From: a virus
Direction: 5' to 3' (one strand)
IMG/VR virus record: IMGVR_UViG_3300044823_000503
Span: 1-60,047 of that record
Length of the DNA: 60,047 nucleotides
Of this stretch, positions 47,960-55,970 are shown piece after piece; within the stretch, counting starts at the first letter, position 1, and every line of letters begins with the position of its first letter. The notes under the pieces are model-generated. The model saw nothing but the letters and a program-made list of their open reading frames with translations, did not search any database and was not told the origin of the DNA. Made by a program: the position numbers and the translations under genes.

Positions 47960-48679
47960 TCAGTTACCGGCGCCCACCGTTCGGTAGTCGAGAGTCCATT
48001 CCTCACCGATGACCTCGGAGACATGGACGCGGGCGGCCACCTCCTCGATGATCCGGCGCGTGGTGGCGAGCCCGAGAAGTGGCTCCTCACCGATCAGCGC
48101 GAGCAGGGCGTTGCCGACCTCCTCGGCCGCCGCTGAGTCGAACACCCCCGCGCCCTCTGGTTTCTCCCAACAGACAGAGGCGCGGCCAATGGCCTGCATG
48201 ACCGCCGACCGAAGCGGCAGCGTTCCGTCGTGCTCGCGGGTAAAGGTGAAGGTCACGGCTTCTCCCTTGGCATCTCCCGTCTCACGGTCCAAGTGCCGTC
48301 CTGCGGGCCGTGCCCACAGCTCGGCAATCTCCCTGGTCAGCCGGGTACGAGCCCTGGACGTTTGCTGCCGAGATTCAAGGTCGGTGCCGTGGTGCTCCCT
48401 CAACTCGAAGAGGTATGAGTCGAGCGCGCCCATGATCCGATCGGCCGCAGCCAGAGCCAGAGCGGCGTCGAGCGCGGCGTCCACCCTGGCGGCCGCGGCG
48501 ACGTCCCAGGGGGCGAGTTGCGACGAATTGATGGCGAGCAGGCCGCCGCTATCTAGGTCCACCCACACGCGGCCAGCTAGCGCGTTCAACACGGAACCGT
48601 CAGACATCTTGGTGATCTCGCCGCGCACCGTCCCTTTGACAGCTACCACGTCTCCAGGCTTCGGGGTCCACTCACTCAC
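47960..48679 (-). CDS. Hypothetical protein with MSEWTPKPGDVV start
   Basis: 239 aa. N-terminal SH3-like strand region (WTPKPGDVVAVKG, AGRVWVDLDSGGLLAINS) and a long helical middle. The first 12 residues are identical to those of 51402-51740. ATGA overlap with 48676. Confidence 0.5.
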   Translation of the reverse strand: MSEWTPKPGDVVAVKGTVRGEITKMSDGSVLNALAGRVWVDLDSGGLLAINSSQLAPWDVAAAARVDAALDAALALAAADRIMGALDSYLFELREHHGTDLESRQQTSRARTRLTREIAELWARPAGRHLDRETGDAKGEAVTFTFTREHDGTLPLRSAVMQAIGRASVCWEKPEGAGVFDSAAAEEVGNALLALIGEEPLLGLATTRRIIEEVAARVHVSEVIGEEWTLDYRTVGAGN

Positions 48680-48957
48680 GTTCGCTCCTCCGGTCGGGTG
48701 GCCAATCGGCGCTCGGCCTCGGCGATCATGGCCTTGGCGTCGAGATGCACAACTTGTGCTCCCTTCAACTCGGGCGGCAACACGTCCGCGATGGGTCCAA
48801 CGACTGTCGGGTATAGAAGCGACGCGCAGCCATCGCAGAGAAGCCGTGAGACATTCTCTATGCTAACCTGAATCATCCCGCCCCCACCGAAAGCTCGCCA
48901 ACACAGCGAGCAGGCTTTCCCGGCGGACACGCTCAGTGGCTCACTCACAGCGTTCAC
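48676..48957 (-). CDS. Zinc-binding hypothetical protein
   Basis: 93 aa. CSLCWRAFGG and CDGC about 25 residues apart. Its end (LATRPEERT) resembles the end of 51402-51740 (LATRPEEPTP), pointing to shared gene-end sequences. Overlaps the methyltransferase stop. Confidence 0.5.
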   Translation of the reverse strand: MNAVSEPLSVSAGKACSLCWRAFGGGGMIQVSIENVSRLLCDGCASLLYPTVVGPIADVLPPELKGAQVVHLDAKAMIAEAERRLATRPEERT

Positions 48958-48978
48958 GGCGTTCCGTCTCCCAGAGCA
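48954..48978. repeat. 25-bp direct repeat at gene end, copy 1
   Basis: Identical to 50372-50396. It encodes the last residues (LGDGTP and stop) of the beta-class methyltransferase. A shorter related stretch (GTCTCCCAGAGCA) is at 51069. Confidence 0.8.
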
Positions 48979-50375
48979 GACAGCGGTCTAGTTGCGACCT
49001 CGCAGCCCAGCCCGATCCGCTGGCGGGCCTCCTCGACGTACTCCGGCTCCCTCTCGATCCCGATGCAGGAGAACCCGTTGCCCAGGCAGGCTATTGCCGT
49101 GGTGCCTGTGCCCAGGAATGGATCGAGCACACGGCCTCCGGGCGGGGTGACCAGCTTCACCAGCCAGACCATCAGCGCAAGGGGCTTCACGGTCGGGTGC
49201 TTGCTCCTCCCCGCCATCCCCTCGGACCGCTCGGCGGGGCCGGCCTTCGCCGTGAAGTAGAAGCGAGAGGCACCGCCAGTGTCACCGTAGAAGGGTGCGG
49301 GCACGGCAGTTCCTCGGCGCGCTCCGTAGGCAACGCCGCGCCCGTACGGCTCCTCGAGGCTCGGCCCGCTCGCCCGACCCGAGGCGCCGCGCTCCTTCCC
49401 GCTCTGCTCGTCGAGCATCCGCACCGGGCAGTCCTCGGAGCACTCCCAGGCGGGGATCGTCTCCGTGCCATCGGGATCGCGGAAGCCGGGGTGCTCATGC
49501 GGAACGTCCGAGTGTGCGATGCCCTGAGTGCTGTGCCGCATCTGGTGGGCCGTTGCCCCGATCACCTTGACCTTCCGCGTCCCCACCTCCCGGCACTCCG
49601 GGGTGTGGGAGAGCACCACGTTGGCGGGCCAGCGGCCGGCCTTGGTCTGACCGTGGTACTCGATGCCGTCTTTCTCAGGTCGCCAGTTGCCGCCCGTGCG
49701 GTTTTGGGTGGCGCCGAGCTTGCGCCTGGTGACCGTGTAATCCTGCGCCTCCGTGCCCCCGAGCCGACAGGCGTCGACGTTGATGCCCCCGGTGCCGTGG
49801 GCCAGCACGTTCGCAGCGACGCTCCGCGCCGAGAGCGGCTTGCGGGCCAGGACCCAGAACTCCGCGGCCGGCTTCAACGCCGTGCCGAATCCCTGCCATC
49901 TGACCGCCTCCCCGCTGATCGCCTCCCCACTCCTGTAGCCGGAGTATGTGCCAGGGCCGTTGCCCGCTCCCCCGGGGACACGCGGGCGCTCCACTCCCGC
50001 CGCCTTGTCGATGGCCTTGGAGATGTCCAGCGACTTGGGAAAGCCCTGTCCGAACAGGTGGACGATGGTGTCCCTGATCTCGAACCCGGCATCCTCGATC
50101 GCCCCCGCCAGCCGGTGATGGGTCCGGGACCCGCCCGCCGCCAGCAGGTGTCCGCCAGGCCTGAGGACGCGCAGCACGGCCTCCCAGGTGGCCGGGTCGA
50201 AGGCCACATCACCCGTGTCCCAGGTCTTGCCCATGAAGCCGCCGGCCTGTCCCGGGACGAACCTCTTGGACGTGGTGAGGGCGTAGGGAGGGTCGGTGAC
50301 CACGGAATCGACGGAGTCCGAGGGCAGGGTGGGCATGACCTCTCGACAGTCGCCCTGGTGGATGACGACGCTCAC
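48954..50375 (-). CDS. DNA adenine/cytosine-N4 methyltransferase (beta class)
   Basis: 473 aa from GTG 50375. VVTDPPYAL (catalytic DPPY) near residue 32 precedes DPFLGTGTTAIACLGNGF near the C-terminus, the beta-class order. The middle of about 300 residues contains the target recognition region. It would modify viral DNA against restriction. No restriction enzyme gene adjoins. Confidence 0.9.
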   Translation of the reverse strand: MSVVIHQGDCREVMPTLPSDSVDSVVTDPPYALTTSKRFVPGQAGGFMGKTWDTGDVAFDPATWEAVLRVLRPGGHLLAAGGSRTHHRLAGAIEDAGFEIRDTIVHLFGQGFPKSLDISKAIDKAAGVERPRVPGGAGNGPGTYSGYRSGEAISGEAVRWQGFGTALKPAAEFWVLARKPLSARSVAANVLAHGTGGINVDACRLGGTEAQDYTVTRRKLGATQNRTGGNWRPEKDGIEYHGQTKAGRWPANVVLSHTPECREVGTRKVKVIGATAHQMRHSTQGIAHSDVPHEHPGFRDPDGTETIPAWECSEDCPVRMLDEQSGKERGASGRASGPSLEEPYGRGVAYGARRGTAVPAPFYGDTGGASRFYFTAKAGPAERSEGMAGRSKHPTVKPLALMVWLVKLVTPPGGRVLDPFLGTGTTAIACLGNGFSCIGIEREPEYVEEARQRIGLGCEVATRPLSALGDGTP

Positions 50376-50396
50376 GGCGTTCCGTCTCCCAGAGCA
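50372..50396. repeat. 25-bp direct repeat at gene end, copy 2
   Basis: Same 25 bp as 48954-48978, here forming the 3' end of the second methyltransferase gene. Confidence 0.8.
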
Positions 50397-51067
50397 ACCC
50401 TCAATCGGGTTCCGATCCAGCGGGTGTACGCGGGCGGGATGGCCTCATTCAACTCCTCGCGGCTCGTCGGCCAGTTCATGTCCATCGCTATGCGGCCCTC
50501 ACGGAGCGCGTAGGTGTGGCCGACGATGGTCAGCGTCCCCGGCAGTCGGTTGTAGCCGCTCCACGATTGGCCGGGGGCGTGCTCTGGGTGCTCTGGGTGC
50601 TCTGGGTGCTCCCAGCCGCCCAACTCAAAGGCACGGTGTCGCAGGATGGGCAGCCCGAACATCTGGCCACACAGCATGATGTCGGCGCGGAGCGGCGCCT
50701 GGGGGACGTTTTCCATCACCCACGGCAGCCCGCTGGCCATCAGCCGCTGGCGCATGGGTTCGATCAGGTCGGGATAGTTCTCAGCCACCCTCTGGTAACG
50801 GCTGATGGGAGAGAACCGCTGGCATGGCATCGAGGCGTGAATAAAGGCGAAATGGTCGAGGCCCGCCAACTGCCACCCCCAGGTGCCCCCGGCGAGCAGG
50901 CGGTCCATGAGGGCCAGGGCGTCAGCCTGGATGAACGCGTCCCCGCCGTAGTGGGGCTGCGGCTCGATGTCCACTCCGACCACCCGGAATCCCGCGCGGC
51001 GATAGCCCTCCGTTGCCCCTCCGACACCGCAGCCCAGGTCAAGTGCGATGGGGCGATCATCAAGCAT
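50372..51067 (-). CDS. C5-cytosine DNA methyltransferase (phage type)
   Basis: 231 aa from ATG 51067. LDLGCGVGGATEGYRRAGF binds SAM, PCQRFS holds the catalytic Cys and ENVPQ the conserved Glu; GTRLRVALGDGTP at the end. Short for the family, as in many phages. Contains an EHPEHPEHPEH repeat (9-bp units near 50580-50614). Confidence 0.8.
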   Translation of the reverse strand: MLDDRPIALDLGCGVGGATEGYRRAGFRVVGVDIEPQPHYGGDAFIQADALALMDRLLAGGTWGWQLAGLDHFAFIHASMPCQRFSPISRYQRVAENYPDLIEPMRQRLMASGLPWVMENVPQAPLRADIMLCGQMFGLPILRHRAFELGGWEHPEHPEHPEHAPGQSWSGYNRLPGTLTIVGHTYALREGRIAMDMNWPTSREELNEAIPPAYTRWIGTRLRVALGDGTP

Positions 51068-51114
51068 CAGCGTCTCCCAGAGCAGCCAGGGCATCGGTGA
51101 TTTCAGACGGGTTA

Positions 51115-51405
51115 TCAGGCATCGACCAACTCCCCGTCCCTGATCCACCCGTGCCAGTGGCCGATGGCATTGATGGACGGGCTCACCGTGAGGTTCGGCG
51201 GGATGCCCGTCACGTCCCACATCGCCTGGCCCTCTGCCCGGTCGGTGGTCGTCCAGATGCCAGCGGCACCGGGGAGCACGATGGCCCACGCCTCGCGCCC
51301 GTCGTCGTCACGCTCTGGGACTCGCCACATAGCGCCCCACCACTTCTCCTCGCGCCAGGGCCACCCGTAGACGGGCTGATCTACGACCCGAAGCTGGACG
51401 CTCAT
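51115..51405 (-). CDS. DUF6527-like protein
   Basis: 96 aa from ATG 51405. AWAIVLPGAAGIWTTTDR, then TGIPPNLTVSPSI and GHWHGWIRDGELV match the pattern of DUF6527, found in phages and often near ThiF-like genes (none here). Confidence 0.65.
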   Translation of the reverse strand: MSVQLRVVDQPVYGWPWREEKWWGAMWRVPERDDDGREAWAIVLPGAAGIWTTTDRAEGQAMWDVTGIPPNLTVSPSINAIGHWHGWIRDGELVDA

Positions 51406-51740
51406 GGGGTCGGCTCCTCCGGTCGGGTGGCCAGGGAGGCGGCGAGAGCGGCGTGGAGTGCCGTGTCTGCGATATCGCACGCCTGCCCCAGCGGGTTCAT
51501 CACCTCGTGGTGCGCCATGCGCCCAGATGCTTCGTCCCAGGCGGCCAGCGCCACCGCACACGCCTCGACGGCAACCTCTAGCGCCTCCAGGGCAGCTATG
51601 CGCTCGGGAAGAAGGACCTTCTCGGGGAGCGTCTGCCAGAAGTGTCCTCTGGACTCCGATGCAAGGGTGCCGTTGGGGTTCGTGACGATACGACACTCGA
51701 TCCACACGACGTCTCCGGGCTTCGGGGTCCACTCACTCAT
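51402..51740 (-). CDS. Hypothetical protein with MSEWTPKPGDVV start
   Basis: 112 aa. The first 12 residues equal those of 47960-48679, then the sequences diverge into an Ala-rich helical region (LEALEVAVEACAVALAAWDE). The tail resembles the end of 48676-48957. A mosaic gene. Confidence 0.5.
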   Translation of the reverse strand: MSEWTPKPGDVVWIECRIVTNPNGTLASESRGHFWQTLPEKVLLPERIAALEALEVAVEACAVALAAWDEASGRMAHHEVMNPLGQACDIADTALHAALAASLATRPEEPTP

Positions 51741-51753
51741 GGCTCCCCTGGGC

Positions 51754-51939
51754 TCAGTCGGGAAGCTCGACATGCACCGTCCTCCCGGTGGCGTCGTACC
51801 GATAGACGGCGCAGATGCCGTCGTCGTGGTCCACGTCGGCGACATAGGTCCATCCTTCGGGGCACACGATCTTGCTCCAGTCCTTCGCCCAATGCGGCTC
51901 GTCGGTGAAGTCCGCGAATTCTGTCTGGCTCATCGCCAC
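51754..51939 (-). CDS. Small hypothetical protein
   Basis: 61 aa (start at 51933 also possible). EPHWAKDWSKIVCPEGWTYV, strand-rich end. Unknown. Confidence 0.45.
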   Translation of the reverse strand: MAMSQTEFADFTDEPHWAKDWSKIVCPEGWTYVADVDHDDGICAVYRYDATGRTVHVELPD

Positions 51940-52112
51940 CGCCTCCTCCTGGTCGGGGCCACCACCGAGGTGAGGTGACGCTCACCCAGCGCGCGCGCCT
52001 TCGGCTTGGTCTCGGCCAGCGCATCCCATTCGCAGGAGATGCACGTGGCCCGCCAGGCCGGGAGGATCCCATGCCGGCGCAGGAGGACATAGCCGCGGCA
52101 CGGTTCGCTCAT
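51930..52112 (-). CDS. Small basic Cys protein
   Basis: 60 aa. C ... CISCEWDALAETKPKARALG and an Arg-rich end. Overlaps neighbours on both sides by short stretches. Confidence 0.45.
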   Translation of the reverse strand: MSEPCRGYVLLRRHGILPAWRATCISCEWDALAETKPKARALGERHLTSVVAPTRRRRWR

Positions 52113-52495
52113 GACGGACGCCTCAGTCCGTGGCTGCGGAGGCAGGCGCGGACATCGGCGAGGCGGGCGGCGAGCAGCTCCTCCATCGCCCCCGCGTACA
52201 GGAGGTACGTGGCACGGGCGACGAAGGGCCGGGCCTCGGCACGCTGCAGCGAACTGGCCCGCCGCCCCGCCTGTCCAGAGATCTGGTCAACACTGAGTTC
52301 CACGCGGTGGCGGAGAAGGCGCAACTCCTCACCGGGAACGCCCGAATCGCGGAAGCGGGGTGGCGCCGCCCGGCCAGCCAGCATCCGGCGCCGGCTCGCG
52401 TTGCCTTTCTGTGCCGCCTTGGAACGCTCGTGAAGGGTGGAGCGCGCCGCAGTCACGAGAAACTGCTCGGTGGGGGGTGCAGTGTCTTCGTTCAT
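52109..52495 (-). CDS. Helical basic protein
   Basis: 128 aa from ATG 52495 rather than the longer frame. EQFLVTAARSTLHERSKAAQ, then VELSVDQISGQAGRRASSLQ. Possibly DNA binding; not recognised. Confidence 0.45.
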   Translation of the reverse strand: MNEDTAPPTEQFLVTAARSTLHERSKAAQKGNASRRRMLAGRAAPPRFRDSGVPGEELRLLRHRVELSVDQISGQAGRRASSLQRAEARPFVARATYLLYAGAMEELLAARLADVRACLRSHGLRRPS

Positions 52496-52785
52496 GGCAG
52501 CAGCGCCAGGTGGGTGCCCCACTCGGCCATGGCCGGGCCGAGATCGCAGCCCGTCAAGATCACCCCGCAGGCGCAATGCACCTCCACGGAGACGATCTCG
52601 GCGCCGAAGCGGAAGGGCGGGGCGATGATGGTGCCGTCTCTCAATACGGCCCGGATGCGGTCGAGCTTGTGGCCGAGTGGCACGCAGTCGTGCTGGAAGT
52701 CCTCCCCGCAACGCGCGCAGTGGACGTGGGCCAGGATGGGGCTGCCGCCGGGTACGTCGCGCAGCAGGCTGGTATCGAAGCTCAT
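52492..52785 (-). CDS. Zinc-binding hypothetical protein
   Basis: 97 aa from ATG 52785. CARCGEDFQHDC and CACG...C supply up to five Cys. ATGA overlaps on both sides. Confidence 0.5.
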   Translation of the reverse strand: MSFDTSLLRDVPGGSPILAHVHCARCGEDFQHDCVPLGHKLDRIRAVLRDGTIIAPPFRFGAEIVSVEVHCACGVILTGCDLGPAMAEWGTHLALLP

Positions 52786-52919
52786 TTGATCCCCAGTGTC
52801 TGGGCGGCGGTATCGAGGCGGCGCCACAGCCCGTCCTCGCCCTTGCGGCCGTCGGGATGCGCCGCCTTGGCGGCCATGCGGTAGAAGGCGGCCCGGTACT
52901 CGATCCTGATGGCGGTCAC
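52782..52919 (-). CDS. J-domain-like micro-protein (45 aa)
   Basis: GTG 52919. YRAAFYRMAAKAAHPDGRKG keeps the HPD tripeptide and flanking helices of a J-domain, followed by WRRLDTAAQTLG. Only the core is present, so it may recruit Hsp70 or be a structural remnant. Confidence 0.5.
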   Translation of the reverse strand: MTAIRIEYRAAFYRMAAKAAHPDGRKGEDGLWRRLDTAAQTLGIK

Positions 52920-53284
52920 GGCGTGTCATCCCGCGACGGCGTCACCATCTGCAGGCAGCGCCGGATCCGCTCCGCCAGCTGGATCAGGAGGCGGCGGAGA
53001 TCCTCGAGGGCGGTGGCCTGCTCAGCCTCGGGGCCGAGGCTGACCGGCTTCCACCTGGCCCGGGCACCGCAGGGGCACTCCGCCGCAGCGCCCAGCGCCC
53101 CCTCGGGCAGCGCCACCGCCTGCCAGCGGTGGACATGCTCGGAAATCCCTCCGGGCGTGATCCGCACCCAGGCGGTGCTGGGCAGGAAGGTGCCGTCCAC
53201 CCAGCGGCCCTGCCGCCCCAACGGGGGCAGCTCGCGGGCCACATCGGTGAGCGTGCGGACCATCTCAGGCATCGGGCGGGCCAT
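52916..53284 (-). CDS. Hypothetical protein with CPCG motif
   Basis: 122 aa from ATG 53284. TAWVRITPGG, ECPCGARARWKP and a helical end (ALEDLRRLLIQLAERIRRCL). Overlaps 53265 by 20 bp. Confidence 0.5.
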   Translation of the reverse strand: MARPMPEMVRTLTDVARELPPLGRQGRWVDGTFLPSTAWVRITPGGISEHVHRWQAVALPEGALGAAAECPCGARARWKPVSLGPEAEQATALEDLRRLLIQLAERIRRCLQMVTPSRDDTP

Positions 53285-53531
53285 CCAGGACACGGTGCCG
53301 GTACTCGGCCCAGGCCGCCTCCACGGCGGCGGTGTGGGCGCTCCGGGCGGCCTTGTACCGGTCCTGCAGGATGATGGAGGCGCGGCTCGCATCCGAGGCC
53401 GTGAGGTACTCGACATAGGCGGCGTCGAGGGCGGCCCGCCAGGAGGTGCTGGCTGCGAAGAGGGCAGTCCGATGCCACGCCTGGAGAGGGGTGCAGGGAG
53501 GATCGGCGCCGCCGCGCTGCGGTTCCACCAC
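53265..53531 (-). CDS. Helical protein, first gene of leftward operon
   Basis: 88 aa from GTG 53531 or 53528. WHRTALFAASTSWRAALDAA, YKAARSAHTAAVEAAWAEYR. Divergent from the 53659 surface protein. Confidence 0.45.
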   Translation of the reverse strand: MVEPQRGGADPPCTPLQAWHRTALFAASTSWRAALDAAYVEYLTASDASRASIILQDRYKAARSAHTAAVEAAWAEYRHRVLDGPPDA

Positions 53532-53579
53532 CGCACTGTACCGCCCCGTAGGCACGTGGTGCAACCCCTCGCCAGAAGC

Positions 53580-53608
53580 GTGACAAACGCCCCAGATGGT
53601 GCTAGTGT
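53580..53608 (+). promoter_or_regulatory. Sigma70-type promoter GTGACA-17-TAGTGT
   Basis: -35 GTGACA 53580-53585, 17-bp spacer, -10 TAGTGT 53603-53608, then a leader with GGGAGG before the ATG at 53659. Host-like, unlike the leaderless late type. Confidence 0.65.
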
Positions 53609-53658
53609 GTCGATCTTGGGGCGGGTTAGATCCTCGCCATTCGAAGGGAGGCAGAATC

Positions 53659-54843
53659 ATGCCGAATCGATCCATGCGCATCCGGCGCTGGGCAGCGCCA
53701 CTTGCGGCGGCCCTCGCCCTGGGAGGCGGGGGCGCGCTCATCCTGGGCGGGGCGAGCACGGTCCTCGCCTGGTCGCCCGGGTCGCTGACGCTCACGGCGC
53801 TCTGCGCGCCGACGGAGTCCACCTACGCTTGGCAGATCGGGGCCACGGAGCACGAGACCAACTACAACGTCGACTTCTCGTACAACGGGGCTACCTGGGC
53901 TGCCGACACGCCGCTCGATCACACCACCCAGCCCTATTCGGTCGGCGGCTTCTATGAACTGGACACGGTGCGGACGGGCGTCACCCACTTGTGGATCCGC
54001 TGGGACAGCGACCACGACATCGTCGTCGGGCCAGTGAACGCAGACGGGGATCTCTGCGTCCCGCCGACCCCGACGCCGACCGCGACCCCCACGCCGACGC
54101 CAACCGCGACGCCGACGCCAACCCCGACCGCGACACCTACTCCGTGCCCCACCTGCACGGGAGCGGATGCGACTGAGCCGGTTGTCATCGACTACGACTC
54201 CGGTTCTGCAGTGTGCGATCCGGTCTATTCAGGAAGCCCGTGCTTCGGGCCTCCCAACACCGGACTGAACGTCGGTGACACCACCACCCTGACCGTGACT
54301 GCTGAGCAGGACGGCACGGAGAATCCCGACCTGACGACCACGCTCTCGTGGGACGGGCTGATGACCTTCGTCAGCAACGGGGATAGTTCAGCGGTATGCA
54401 CTGGCGGATCCAACAGCGAAAGCTGCACCTACACCGATGCCGCCCACCAGTACAAGAGCGATAGCTTCACCTTCACGGTGGGCGCGAACGCTCCGGGTAC
54501 TGTGGTGACTACCGATATCACGGTGCAGACAGCCTCAACCCCAGGCGGCGATGACGGATGCACGGCCACAGGTCAGGCGATGATCACCATGGCTGAGCCG
54601 GTTGCCACTCCAACACCGACCGCAACTCCGACGGCTACCCCGACGCCAAGTGCGACGGCAACGCCGACCCCGACCGCAACCCCAACGCCGGTAGCGGCGA
54701 CGGTTCCGTCAACAGGTGGCGGAAACGGCGGTGGCGGCGGCCTGATGGTCGACCTGGGCATCGTGCTCATGGTCTGCGGCCTCGCCCTGCTGGGCTTCCT
54801 GGCGCTCCGGCGCCGGGTCGGCCTGCACCCGGCGGCCATCTAA
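53659..54843 (+). CDS. Secreted surface protein with TP linkers and sortase-like tail
   Basis: 394 aa. Signal peptide (MRIRRWAAPLAAALALGGGG), beta domain with WIRWDSDHDIVVGP, TPTPTATP linker, a second Ig-like domain (about 170-315; TLTVTAEQDGTENPDL), another TP linker, then VPSTGGG, a TM (LGIVLMVCGLALLGFLAL) and RRRVG: the order of an LPXTG-type cell-wall anchor. Alone on + strand with its own promoter and terminator, like a lysogenic-conversion or adhesin gene. Confidence 0.7.
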   Translation: MPNRSMRIRRWAAPLAAALALGGGGALILGGASTVLAWSPGSLTLTALCAPTESTYAWQIGATEHETNYNVDFSYNGATWAADTPLDHTTQPYSVGGFYELDTVRTGVTHLWIRWDSDHDIVVGPVNADGDLCVPPTPTPTATPTPTPTATPTPTPTATPTPCPTCTGADATEPVVIDYDSGSAVCDPVYSGSPCFGPPNTGLNVGDTTTLTVTAEQDGTENPDLTTTLSWDGLMTFVSNGDSSAVCTGGSNSESCTYTDAAHQYKSDSFTFTVGANAPGTVVTTDITVQTASTPGGDDGCTATGQAMITMAEPVATPTPTATPTATPTPSATATPTPTATPTPVAATVPSTGGGNGGGGGLMVDLGIVLMVCGLALLGFLALRRRVGLHPAAI

Positions 54844-54860
54844 GGGCCCCCCTACTCCGG

Positions 54861-54882
54861 GGAGGGGTTCAACGCCCCTCCC
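54861..54882 (+). terminator. Hairpin terminator after surface protein gene
   Basis: GGAGGGG - TTCAACG - CCCCTCC, 18 bp after the stop at 54843. The 212 bp from here to 55094 show no further gene or motif. Confidence 0.6.
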
Positions 54883-55094
54883 TTCGGAGTTGGGACATCC
54901 GCCCAGCGGCTTCCCGAAACGCCCAGTGACGACCGGTTGCTGGTGCGGTACGGTGCCGGGTGGTGGGAGCCCGTGCTCGCGGTAGCCACCGAACGCTGAC
55001 CCGGCCTGGGGCACTGGGCGGGGATGGCGATCGGTGCGACGGGGGCGGGAGCAACCCGGAGTGCGGCTACCGCGCCCCGGGGGCACCTCCCCCG

Positions 55095-55970
55095 CTACCC
55101 GCTCCCGAGCCGTGGCCCGGAGATCATCCGCGAGGCGGTGAGCGCGGGGAGAGCGATGGAGCGGGTGAGACCGCCGCCCAGCGCCGGCACGCCGCCCGGC
55201 CGGAGCACGGCGAGGGTGTCGCGGGCCGCCCCCTGGCCCCAGCCTGTCCGGGAGACGGCATAGGCGGTGCCGACCAGGCCGGCCAGCGAGAGCAGGCCAA
55301 ACGCGACCACCGAGGCCCGGGCGAGCGGTGCCCCTGCCCCCGGCGACACCGGGATGAACGGCGGGACACAGAGCCCGCCCAGGCAGTCCCAGTCGGTCGG
55401 GCAGGAGGAGACGCACACCCCGCCGGAGCAGACCGAGCACTGGTCGCAGACGGGGCAGGGGACGATGCAGGCGCCGGAGCTGCACACCTCGGGGGCCACG
55501 CAACGGGAGACGCAGGTCCCCGACTGGCAGGAGGAGCAGGAGTCGCAGACGGGGCACGGCGGCGGCGAGGGGGGCGCCGGGCCGATGGGAGGAGGGAGGC
55601 TGGCGATGGCCGCCCGCACCGCTCCCAGGTTGCCCTGGTAGCAGCCGTCGTTATAGGTCGACCAGGCCCCGAAGGAGGTGCCGGCGTTGCTGATCGTCCA
55701 GCCGAGCGTGAAGGCGCAGCTGGGATCGACGGCGCAGCCGCTCGTCCCCGGATGGCAGGGCTGGAAGACCTGGAGCACGCCGCAACTCTGGCAGCCTGAG
55801 GAGCACCCGCAGCCGCAGCAGTCGGGGTTGCAGCCGGTCTCACAGGCGCTCCCCACCCCGCACTCGCACATGGAGATGGCGACGATCACACTCAGCGCCT
55901 CGATGGCATCGGAGTTCCGAAAGCCGGCGTCATAGGCGTGCTGAACGCGCTGCGCCACAGATACGGTCAT
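55095..55970 (-). CDS. Lysozyme/SLT-like hydrolase with Cys-rich region and TM
   Basis: 291 aa from ATG 55970 (ATGA overlap). Residues 1-125 fit a lysozyme/transglycosylase-like fold: AIEALSVIVAISMCECGVGS (Glu at active site position), GVLQVF, DPSCAFTLGW and TYNDGCYQGN, with extra disulphides. Then two CPVCDSCSSCQSGTC-type EGF-like modules and a TM (LARASVVAFGLLSLAGLVG). Membrane-anchored wall hydrolase. Confidence 0.6.
   Translation of the reverse strand: MTVSVAQRVQHAYDAGFRNSDAIEALSVIVAISMCECGVGSACETGCNPDCCGCGCSSGCQSCGVLQVFQPCHPGTSGCAVDPSCAFTLGWTISNAGTSFGAWSTYNDGCYQGNLGAVRAAIASLPPPIGPAPPSPPPCPVCDSCSSCQSGTCVSRCVAPEVCSSGACIVPCPVCDQCSVCSGGVCVSSCPTDWDCLGGLCVPPFIPVSPGAGAPLARASVVAFGLLSLAGLVGTAYAVSRTGWGQGAARDTLAVLRPGGVPALGGGLTRSIALPALTASRMISGPRLGSG

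Noticed and set aside
48936-50513. 525-aa plus-strand frame
   Set aside because: Antisense to the beta-class methyltransferase.
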